Shown here in pieces: positions 7,137-12,660 of a DNA stretch of 12,660 bases. The notes beneath the pieces are model-generated. The model was not told where the DNA came from. It saw only the letters and a list, made by a program, of their open reading frames with translations, and did no database searches. The DNA is from Pseudomonadota bacterium (GTDB lineage Bacteria > Pseudomonadota > Alphaproteobacteria > Rhizobiales > Kaistiaceae). The stretch spans positions 1 through 12,660 of the forward strand of contig JAEVZM010000079.1 in assembly GCA_023392225.1 (NCBI GenBank), written 5' to 3'. Positions within the stretch are counted from its first letter, which is position 1. The number at the start of each line of letters is the position of its first letter. Made by a program: the position numbers and the translations under genes.

Positions 7137-9044
7137 TCAGGCCGGGATCAGGCCCCGTGCGAGCGCATTTGCCACCGCCTCGCGGCGGTTGCGGGCACCG
7201 AGCCTGGCGTAGAGCCGGGTCAGGTGGAACTTGACCGTCGGCGTGGCGAGCCCCAGCCGGCGGGCGATCGCCTTGTTCGGCAGGCCCTCGGCGAGGAGGG
7301 CGAGGACGCGGCGCTCCTGCCGGCTGAGGCCGGCCGCGGATGGGGGGACTGCCGCCGCGTTGTCGACGATGGCGTCCGAGAGCCTCCGGGCAAGCTGCGG
7401 GCGCCGCCGCAGCACGGGGCGGAGCGCACGGTTCGAGACGCTCTCGGCGAGCGCGGTCTGGTTCTCCCGGTAGAACGTGCCGAACCGGTCCGGCGGGGCG
7501 ATGTCGACGAGCCGTGCCAGCGCGCGCGCCGCCTCGTCCTCGTTGCCCCGCGCCAGGGACGCCCGGGCGCGAAGCAGCTCGACCTCGGCGAGGTGGCGGA
7601 CCGCAAGCTCGGCGCGGCGGGCGAGGGTATCGAGGCTCTCGGCGAGCTCGGGGGCGCGGGGACGGAGCTCGAGGCTGGCGGCAAGCGCTGCGATCACATG
7701 CGGCGCACTCGCCGGCGGGCCGATATGCTCGAGGATCTCGTCCGCCTCCTGGAAGCGGTGGGCCGCCTGCAGGGCCCGCACCTCCTCCACCGAGATCATC
7801 CGCTCGAAGCGGTCGGAACGGCGCTGATGCACGCGCCACCGACGCACCCAGGCGATCGCCGCCGCATGGGTGGCAAAGGCGCCGAGGGCGCGGCGACCAT
7901 AGGCGAGGATCGGCTCCGCCACCGCCGGCCAGAGCTCGCCCACGGGGATCGGCTCGGCAGCGGTCATCAGGTGCGTCACCCACCCGTCGGGCTCGCCCGC
8001 CTCGTATTGCTGTATCAGCCGCAGCGAGACGAGGAGGAGATTGTCGTTGCCGGTCAGCTCCGGGGCCTGTCCCATCAGCCGCGTCGCCCGGTCGACGGCG
8101 CCGCCGGCAGCCGTCACCTCGCCGCGCGCAAGGTCGATGATCGCCTGGTAGAGGTGGACGTAGAAGGCGAGGCCGTTCGCCCCGGCGCGCTCGAAGTGGA
8201 AAAGCGCCCGCTGCGCCGCTTCGCCGGCGGCGGCCCACTGGCCGAGCCGGAGGTACACGTCGAGGGTGACATGGTGCAGCAGCCCCGCCTCGATCGTCGC
8301 CGTCGGGGGCAGGCGGGCGAGCGTGCGGTAGACCTGGGTGAGGCCGGTTTCGTCGATCGTCTGGTCAGCGTAGATCGCCTTGACGAAGCGGAACGTCGCC
8401 AGCCGGTCGTCGATCTGGGACTGGTCGTCCCCGAGCGGGGGCAGGTGCCGCCGGCCGACGATCCGCTCGACGAGGACGTCCGCCCGCACCAGCTCGCCGG
8501 ACTTCATCGCGTTGACGACATCGAGCACCATCACTTCGGCCGGGCGCGCGTCGTCGCCCTCGGGGAAGAGCCGCGCCACCTCCAGCGCCCGCTCGAGGCC
8601 GTGGATCATCGAGAGGAACGCGCCGCCGCTGGCGGCGAGGACGGCGAGGGCATCGTCCATCCGCCCCTCGATGAGCGCCGAGCGGATGCGGGTCACGGGA
8701 TCGTCGGCCTGCCGGTAGCGGGCGAGGGCGGCCCGGAATGCGGGGCGGAAGGCGGGGTCGGAGAAGCGGAGCCCGGCGGACTCGGCGTCGAAGAGCGGGC
8801 CGAGGGCACGAAGGGCCTCGGCGACCGCATCTGGTGCGGGGCCGGCGGAGCGGACACCCTTCGGCGCGTCGACGATCCGCTGCAGCGCGGCGACCTGGGC
8901 GGGCGACATGAGGGTGAGCGCGACGAGTGCCAGCGCCTCCTCGGCCGGGGTCGGCCGGGGCTCGCCCTTGGCGCCGCGGGTCGCGTCGTCCGCGCGCCCC
9001 CGGCCGGCCTGAGCCGGTGCGGCGTGGCGCACGCTGTTCGACAT
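7137..9044 (-). CDS. LuxR-type transcriptional regulator, MalT/LAL-like but without a P-loop ATPase
   Basis: 635-residue cytoplasmic DNA-binding regulator. The C-terminus (573-632) is a textbook LuxR/GerE helix-turn-helix: LSRQERRVLALLAEGLPNKA, then ARRLGLATPTVKFHLTRLYA with a conserved-looking recognition helix. Residues from about 100 to 560 are Ala/Leu/Arg-rich paired helices of the TPR-like type seen in MalT and LAL regulators. The N-terminal part (about 35-110, with RFSDPAFRPAFRAAL) resembles the winged-helix end of the LAL ATPase module, yet no Walker A (GxxxxGKS/T) or Walker B is present, and LAL proteins are normally about 850-950 residues. Start: ATG at 9044, with AGGGAA at 9054-9059; an in-frame ATG at 9077 lacks a ribosome site. 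It lies between the two catabolic blocks and probably controls one or both. The palindromes just upstream may be its own operators. Ligand unknown. Confidence 0.88.
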   Translation of the reverse strand: MSNSVRHAAPAQAGRGRADDATRGAKGEPRPTPAEEALALVALTLMSPAQVAALQRIVDAPKGVRSAGPAPDAVAEALRALGPLFDAESAGLRFSDPAFRPAFRAALARYRQADDPVTRIRSALIEGRMDDALAVLAASGGAFLSMIHGLERALEVARLFPEGDDARPAEVMVLDVVNAMKSGELVRADVLVERIVGRRHLPPLGDDQSQIDDRLATFRFVKAIYADQTIDETGLTQVYRTLARLPPTATIEAGLLHHVTLDVYLRLGQWAAAGEAAQRALFHFERAGANGLAFYVHLYQAIIDLARGEVTAAGGAVDRATRLMGQAPELTGNDNLLLVSLRLIQQYEAGEPDGWVTHLMTAAEPIPVGELWPAVAEPILAYGRRALGAFATHAAAIAWVRRWRVHQRRSDRFERMISVEEVRALQAAHRFQEADEILEHIGPPASAPHVIAALAASLELRPRAPELAESLDTLARRAELAVRHLAEVELLRARASLARGNEDEAARALARLVDIAPPDRFGTFYRENQTALAESVSNRALRPVLRRRPQLARRLSDAIVDNAAAVPPSAAGLSRQERRVLALLAEGLPNKAIARRLGLATPTVKFHLTRLYARLGARNRREAVANALARGLIPA

Positions 9045-9061
9045 CGGCGATGATTCCCTGA

Positions 9062-9073
9062 CCTTTCGAAAGG
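9062..9073. promoter_or_regulatory. Perfect 12-bp palindrome upstream of the LuxR-type gene
   Basis: CCTTTCGAAAGG is a perfect palindrome ending 17 bp before the preferred ATG at 9044 and overlapping nothing coding if that start is right. Its position suits an operator for autoregulation or a cis site of the LuxR-type protein. Function is inferred; a 12-bp palindrome can occur by chance. Confidence 0.4.
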
Positions 9074-9097
9074 GCATCAGGAAAGCACAGAAACGAC

Positions 9098-9112
9098 ATC
9101 GCTTGGAGCGAT
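9098..9112. promoter_or_regulatory. Inverted repeat ATCGCT-tgg-AGCGAT upstream of the LuxR-type gene
   Basis: Perfect 6-base arms around a 3-base centre, about 38 bp centre-to-centre from the palindrome at 9062-9073. The two together look like paired operator half-sites or a site flanking a promoter. No clear -35/-10 boxes could be placed, so this is only a candidate regulatory element. Confidence 0.35.
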
Positions 9113-9125
9113 ATGCCTGGGCGAC

Positions 9126-9149
9126 CCGTCCCGGCGTCAGGTGGGACGG
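9126..9149. repeat. Stem-loop with 7-base perfect stem in the SDR-LuxR gap
   Basis: CCGTCCC (9126-9132) pairs with GGGACGG (9143-9149) across a 10-base loop. It lies downstream of the right-hand operon and upstream of the regulator. It is GC-rich like an intrinsic terminator stem, but no T-run follows on the minus strand, so a factor-independent terminator is not supported. Confidence 0.35.
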
Positions 9150-9165
9150 CCGATCGGCGCGAACC

Positions 9166-9211
9166 GGCGACGCGGTCGGGCGCGCTCTCCAGCTTGGTCC
9201 CGGGCGTCGCC
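9166..9211 (-). terminator. Possible 3' end hairpin of the right-hand operon (weak)
   Basis: GGCGACGC (9166-9173) and GCGTCGCC (9204-9211) are perfect 8-base inverted arms with a 30-base loop, beginning 3 bases after the SDR stop. It could act as an mRNA 3' stability hairpin or a terminator stem, but there is no T-tract and the loop is long. Confidence 0.25.
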
Positions 9212-9213
9212 TT

Positions 9214-9963
9214 TCACTCCGCCGTCCAGCCGCCATCGATGAGGAGGGAGGTCCCGGTCACCATCGCGGACGCATCGCCTGCAAGATAGACCACCGCGCC
9301 CATGACGTCCTCGATTTCCGCCACGCGTCCGAGCTTGATCTTCTCTTCGATCCAGCGGACGCGTGCCGGGTCGGCGAAGGTCTGCTCCGTGAGGGGTGTG
9401 CGGACGAAGGTCGGGCAGACCGTGTTGACCCGGATGCCGTGCCTGCCCCACTCGATCGCCATCGCCTTCACGAAGCCTTCCATGGCGTGCTTGGAGGCGC
9501 AGTAGACGGCGCGGTCGGGTCCGCCGACGTGACCCATCTGCGAGCTGACGTGGATGATGGAGCCGGAGCGTCCCGAGGCGACCAGGCCCCGGGCGACGGC
9601 GGTCGAGACGAAGTACGCGCCGCGGAGGTTGATCGCCATGACGGCGTCGAAGTCCGCCGGCCGGGTCTCGAGAGACGGTGAGTGGCGGGCGAGGCCAGCG
9701 GCGTTGACCAGCACGTCGAACGGCCCGAGCGCAGTGATGGCTGCACTGGTGGCGTCGACGTCGGCGATGTCGAGGACGAGCGCCGTCGCGCTGCCGCCAG
9801 CCGAGCGCACGGCCGTTGCGGCATCCTGGAGCCGGTCGGCGCCGCGCGCTGCCATGACGACCTCCGCCCCCGCCTCGGCGAGGGCCGCCGCGCAGCCGAG
9901 GCCGCTGCCGGAGGAGGCGCCGGTGACGAGCGCGCGCCGGCCGTCGAGGCGGAACGAGGGCAT
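9214..9963 (-). CDS. Classical short-chain dehydrogenase/reductase (SDR)
   Basis: 249-residue NAD(P)-dependent oxidoreductase with the complete classical SDR signature: cofactor loop TGASSGSG at 14-21, NAAG at 87-90, N112 in INLRGAYF, catalytic S141, Y154 and K158 (YCASK), then NTVCPTFVRTPL at 180-191 and the C-terminal GTSLLIDGGW. The end of the second strand reads MAARGADRL, with Ala where NAD-specific enzymes carry Asp and an Arg after it, which favours NADP. The ATG at 9963 gives normal spacing to the cofactor loop but has no good ribosome site; a GTG at 9981 would add six residues. It starts 25 bp after the HisD-family gene and ends the right-hand operon. In context it probably oxidises a sugar or hydroxy acid. 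It looks closest to gluconate-dehydrogenase-like SDRs, though substrate cannot be read from sequence. Confidence 0.92.
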   Translation of the reverse strand: MPSFRLDGRRALVTGASSGSGLGCAAALAEAGAEVVMAARGADRLQDAATAVRSAGGSATALVLDIADVDATSAAITALGPFDVLVNAAGLARHSPSLETRPADFDAVMAINLRGAYFVSTAVARGLVASGRSGSIIHVSSQMGHVGGPDRAVYCASKHAMEGFVKAMAIEWGRHGIRVNTVCPTFVRTPLTEQTFADPARVRWIEEKIKLGRVAEIEDVMGAVVYLAGDASAMVTGTSLLIDGGWTAE

Positions 9964-9988
9964 CCGGGGGAGGGCGACCACGCCGCGT

Positions 9989-11317
9989 CTACTCCGCCGC
10001 CTCGCGCGGTGCGACCGCGGTGCCATAGGGCACGTTCCGGCCGCCGTAGCGGCGGCCGCGGCCGTTGGCCTGCTCGGCATGGCCGACGAATCCCTCCAGC
10101 ATGCAGAGCCGCGAGCAATGCTCGCCGATGGTCGCCGCGGCCTCGTCGGTGAGGATCTTCTGGTAGGAGTGCGTCTTCAGGAACTTGCCGACCCAGAGGC
10201 CGCCCGTGTAGCGGCCCGCGCGCCGGGTCGGCAGCGTGTGATTGGTGCCGATCACCTTGTCGCCATTGGCGACATTGGTACGGGCGCCGAGGAACAGCGC
10301 GCCGTAGGAGTGCATGTTCGCGAGGTACCAGTCGTCGCGGTCGGTCATCACCTGGATATGCTCGGAGGCAATGCGGTTGGCGACTTCTAGCATCTCGTCG
10401 TGGCTGTCGCAGAGGATCACCTCGCCGTAGTCGGCCCAGCTGCGACCCGCCGTCTCCGCGGTCGGCAGGAGGGCGAGCAGGCGGTCGATCTCGGCGAGCG
10501 TCGCCTCGGCGAGTTTTCGCGAGTTGGTGACCAGCACGGCGGGAGAGTTGTAGCCGTGCTCGGCCTGGCCGAGGAGGTCCGTGGCGCAGAGCTCGGCATC
10601 GACCGTGTCGTCGGCGATCACCATGGTCTCGGTCGGTCCGGCGAGGAGGTCGATGCCGACCCGGCCGAAGAGCTGGCGCTTGGCCTCGGCCACGAACGCG
10701 TTGCCGGGGCCGACCAGCATGTCCACCGGCGCGATCGACTCCGTGCCGAGGGCCAGCGCCCCGACCGCCTGGATGCCGCCCAGCACGTAGATCTCGTGCG
10801 CGCCGCCCATGTGCATGGCGGCGATCACCGCCGGGTTGGGTGTGCCCTTGAACGGCGGCGTCGCGGCGGCGATGCGCGGCACGCCGGCGACGCTCGCCGT
10901 CAGCACCGACATATGGGCGGAGGCGACCATCGGGAACTTGCCGCCGGGCACGTAGCAGCCGACCGACTGGACCGGAATGTTCCGGTGCCCGAGGACGACG
11001 CCGGGCAGGGTCTCGATCTCGATGTCGCTCATCGAGGCGCGCTGGGCTTCGGCGAAGCGCCGGACCTGGGCCTGGGCGAAACGGATATCCGCCATGTCCT
11101 GCTCGGACACCTGGGCGACGAGCGCGTCGATCTCGGAGGGCGACAGGCGGAACGAGTCCGGTGCATAGCCGTCGAACTTCTCGGAAAGCGCCCGCACCGC
11201 CACGTCGCCACGGGCGGCGATGTCGGCAAGGGTCGCCTCGACCGTCGCGCGCACCTTCGCATCGTCCTCGGTCCGCTCGGACTCGGGCTTGCCGCGCTTG
11301 AGGTACCCGATCGTCAT
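9989..11317 (-). CDS. Zinc-dependent dehydrogenase of the histidinol dehydrogenase family, HpsN-like
   Basis: 442 residues. HisD-fold enzymes oxidise an alcohol through a bound aldehyde to an acid using two NAD+. All key residues are present at positions offset by about 6-8 from E. coli HisD: zinc ligands Q251 and H254 (DLLGQAEHG), D353 (NGDKVIGTNHTLPT) and H413, plus the catalytic pair E319-H320 (ASEHIQVM). The segment GTNHTLPTRRAGRYTGGLWV and the CSRLCMLEGF tail match, from memory, the subgroup containing sulfopropanediol 3-dehydrogenase (HpsN) rather than biosynthetic HisD. No other histidine genes are nearby; the neighbours are an aldolase, a lactonase and an SDR, so a catabolic role is favoured. 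The ATG at 11317 has GGAGA at 11324-11328 and lies 18 bp after the SMP-30 gene. The specific substrate (DHPS, sulfolactaldehyde or another diol) is inference. Confidence 0.9.
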   Translation of the reverse strand: MTIGYLKRGKPESERTEDDAKVRATVEATLADIAARGDVAVRALSEKFDGYAPDSFRLSPSEIDALVAQVSEQDMADIRFAQAQVRRFAEAQRASMSDIEIETLPGVVLGHRNIPVQSVGCYVPGGKFPMVASAHMSVLTASVAGVPRIAAATPPFKGTPNPAVIAAMHMGGAHEIYVLGGIQAVGALALGTESIAPVDMLVGPGNAFVAEAKRQLFGRVGIDLLAGPTETMVIADDTVDAELCATDLLGQAEHGYNSPAVLVTNSRKLAEATLAEIDRLLALLPTAETAGRSWADYGEVILCDSHDEMLEVANRIASEHIQVMTDRDDWYLANMHSYGALFLGARTNVANGDKVIGTNHTLPTRRAGRYTGGLWVGKFLKTHSYQKILTDEAAATIGEHCSRLCMLEGFVGHAEQANGRGRRYGGRNVPYGTAVAPREAAE

Positions 11318-11335
11318 TCGTCGTCTCCGTGGGGT

Positions 11336-12217
11336 CTAGAGCAGGCAGAGGCGCTGGGGCTCGCCCGGCACGTCGACCTGTGCCGCGAACACGCCGCCGG
11401 CGTCCGGCGCGGCGGCGAGCTCCGCCGCGCTGTGCCGGACGCGGAGCGTGGTGATGAAGAGCGTGTCGCGACCTTCGCCGCCGAGGGCGACGCAGGTCGG
11501 TCCCTTGGTCGGGAGGTCGATCCGCGCGTTGATGGCGCCGTCCGGCGCGAACCGGACCACGCAGCCACCCCAGACGCGCGCGCTCCAGTAGTTGCCGGCG
11601 GCATCGGTGACGCCGCCATCCGGTGAGCCGGGTGCCGCGTCGGGGCCGGCGAGCGGGGCGACCTCCTCGAAGGTGGCGAAGTCGGTGCCGACGGCGAATC
11701 GGCGGATCCGCCCGTCCGGCGTGTCGGCGAAGTACATCGTGCCGCCGTCGGGCGAGAAGGCAAGGCCGTTGGAGATGACGATGCCGCCGAACAGCCGCCG
11801 GAGGCCGCCGTCCGGCGCCAGCCGGTAGAGGCTCGCGATCGGCCTCCGGTCGGCCATCACGTGGGTTTCGTCGAAGGTGCCGAAGACGATGCCGCCGAAG
11901 GGATCGACGGCGGCGTCGTTGATCCGGGTCTCCGGCACATCGGGCTCGACGTCATGGAGCCGCGTGAAGACGCGGAGGTCCTGGTCGGCGAGGACCAGTT
12001 GCTTCGGGAAGCCGATCACGAACCCGGACTCCTTCCGCGGCAGGATGAAGCCGGCGCGCCCGGGAAGCACGTGGCGCGTCACTGTGCCGGCGCCGTCCCG
12101 CCGGTAGACGCTGCTTCCCTCGATGTCGGTCCACCACAGGCAGCCGTCGCGGGGGTCGACGAAGCAGCCCTCGCCGAGGCGGTTGCGGCAGTCGACGAGG
12201 AGCGCGGCGCCGCTCAT
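11336..12217 (-). CDS. SMP-30/gluconolactonase/regucalcin-family lactonase
   Basis: 293-residue six-bladed beta-propeller metal-dependent lactonase that opens sugar lactones to the aldonic acid. The ligand set of human SMP30/regucalcin is recognisable: metal residues E16 (LGEGCFVDPRDGCLWWTDI), N150 (VISNGLAFSPDGGTMYFADT) and D200 (SPDGGVTDAAGNYW), and substrate-binding R98 and N100 (ETRINDAAVDPFGG), close to E18, N154, D204, R101 and N103 in the human protein. Length is typical. The frame is open to 12385, but the ATG at 12217 places E16 correctly and overlaps the aldolase stop as ATGA, with GAGGG just upstream. It sits between the aldolase and the HpsN-like dehydrogenase. In such a set it would hydrolyse the lactone made by a sugar dehydrogenase such as the SDR. 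The exact lactone is unknown. Confidence 0.93.
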   Translation of the reverse strand: MSGAALLVDCRNRLGEGCFVDPRDGCLWWTDIEGSSVYRRDGAGTVTRHVLPGRAGFILPRKESGFVIGFPKQLVLADQDLRVFTRLHDVEPDVPETRINDAAVDPFGGIVFGTFDETHVMADRRPIASLYRLAPDGGLRRLFGGIVISNGLAFSPDGGTMYFADTPDGRIRRFAVGTDFATFEEVAPLAGPDAAPGSPDGGVTDAAGNYWSARVWGGCVVRFAPDGAINARIDLPTKGPTCVALGGEGRDTLFITTLRVRHSAAELAAAPDAGGVFAAQVDVPGEPQRLCLL

Positions 12218-12660
12218 GCTGCCCTCGCCGCGGCGAGCTCGGCCGCGAGCGCGGACTTGAGGAGGTTGGCGTCGCTGTTGGGTACGACGAAGTCGAAGCC
12301 CTCGCCGATCCGGCGACGGGCGACGGCGCCGCTCGGGCAGAAGATGCCGGCGTGCTTGCCGGCGGCCCTCGCGGTGCGGACGCAATGATCGATGGCGGCC
12401 CGCACCTCGGGATCTGTCGGGTCGGAGGCGGTGCCCTTGCCGAGGGTCAGGCCGAGGTCGTTGGGGCCGACGAAGATGCCGTCGAGACCTTCCACCGCGC
12501 AGATCTCGGCGACGGCGGCGAGACCCTCGCGGGTCTCGATCATAGCGAGTCGCACGATCGTGTCGTTGGCGTGCTCGGCATAGTCGGGTCCGCCATAGAG
12601 GAGCCCGCGCGCCGGCCCGAAGCTCCGTCCGCCCACGGGAGGATAGGCGGAAGCATGGAC
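12214..12660 (-). CDS. HpcH/HpaI-family class II aldolase (5' part outside window)
   Basis: Only the C-terminal 148 residues are visible; family members have about 250-260, so roughly 105 N-terminal residues lie beyond the right edge, including the catalytic Arg and His. Visible family motifs: AYPPVGGRSFGPARG near the edge, MIETREGL with the metal-binding Glu, and GLDGIFVGPNDLGLTLG with the metal-binding Asp. An in-frame GTG at 12636 is not the true start, because the conserved YPPVGGRS motif runs upstream of it to the window edge. These enzymes cleave 2-keto-3-deoxy or 4-hydroxy-2-oxo acids to pyruvate (or oxaloacetate) and an aldehyde. Coupled by ATGA to the SMP-30 lactonase, it presumably performs the retro-aldol step of the pathway encoded here. 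The dehydratase that would make its substrate is not in view. Confidence 0.92.
   Translation of the reverse strand, partial: VHASAYPPVGGRSFGPARGLLYGGPDYAEHANDTIVRLAMIETREGLAAVAEICAVEGLDGIFVGPNDLGLTLGKGTASDPTDPEVRAAIDHCVRTARAAGKHAGIFCPSGAVARRRIGEGFDFVVPNSDANLLKSALAAELAAARAA

Noticed and set aside
7119..9053. 644-codon open frame on the plus strand
   Set aside because: Antisense to the LuxR-type gene; the product is Arg/Gly/Glu-rich without motifs, while the minus strand encodes a clear helix-turn-helix.
9045..9236. Longer start for the LuxR-type gene
   Set aside because: The added residues are Arg/Pro-rich, cover the inverted repeats and run into the SDR gene; the ATG at 9044 has a plausible AGGGAA ribosome site.
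9989..11317. Biosynthetic hisD of a histidine operon
   Set aside because: No other histidine gene is nearby and the sequence around TNHTLPT and the tail resembles the HpsN-like subgroup; the neighbours are catabolic.
10400..11626. 408-codon open frame on the plus strand
   Set aside because: Antisense to the HisD-family and SMP-30 genes, both of which have complete catalytic residues on the minus strand.

Overview
This is a very GC-rich window, and every gene I can support lies on the minus strand, so transcription runs from the high coordinates to the low ones. Base composition, the abundance of ATGA start/stop overlaps and the gene mix (catabolic dehydrogenases, HyuA/HyuB, a family 5 ABC binding protein) suggest a GC-rich proteobacterium, most likely an alphaproteobacterium. 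That taxonomic call is inference; there is no rRNA or other phylogenetic marker here.

Right block (12660 down to 9214), a sugar- or polyol-type catabolic operon: the C-terminal part of an HpcH/HpaI class II aldolase (cut by the window edge), an SMP-30 lactonase, a zinc-dependent dehydrogenase of the histidinol dehydrogenase family that resembles sulfopropanediol dehydrogenase (HpsN) more than HisD, and a classical short-chain dehydrogenase. Together they look like part of a non-phosphorylative Entner-Doudoroff-type route: sugar oxidation, lactone opening, retro-aldol cleavage, then aldehyde or alcohol oxidation. The HpsN-like gene makes a sulfonated substrate (sulfo-Entner-Doudoroff) a testable idea. 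The sugar-acid dehydratase that any such route needs is not in the window.

Centre (9213 down to 7043): a stretch of 169 bp with several inverted repeats, then a 635-residue LuxR-type regulator built like a MalT/LAL protein but without the P-loop ATPase, then a 94-bp gap holding a stem-loop.

Left block (7042 down to 1), a tightly coupled operon: an OsmC-like redox protein, HyuA (ATP-dependent hydantoinase/oxoprolinase/carboxylase subunit), a shortened HyuB-like protein that has lost the predicted metal ligands, a full-length HyuB that keeps them, and the start of a periplasmic family 5 solute-binding protein. All four junctions are 4-base ATGA overlaps, so the five products are probably made in fixed proportion. 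HyuA and HyuB would use ATP to open or carboxylate a cyclic amide or ketone substrate, and the binding protein presumably captures that substrate or a precursor. The least familiar parts are the pairing of an active-looking HyuB with a degenerate HyuB and the OsmC protein leading the operon.

No tRNA, rRNA, CRISPR array, insertion sequence or phage gene was seen. Only the 9045-9213 and 7043-7136 gaps are longer than 30 bp. The many long open frames on the plus strand are antisense shadows typical of high-GC DNA.
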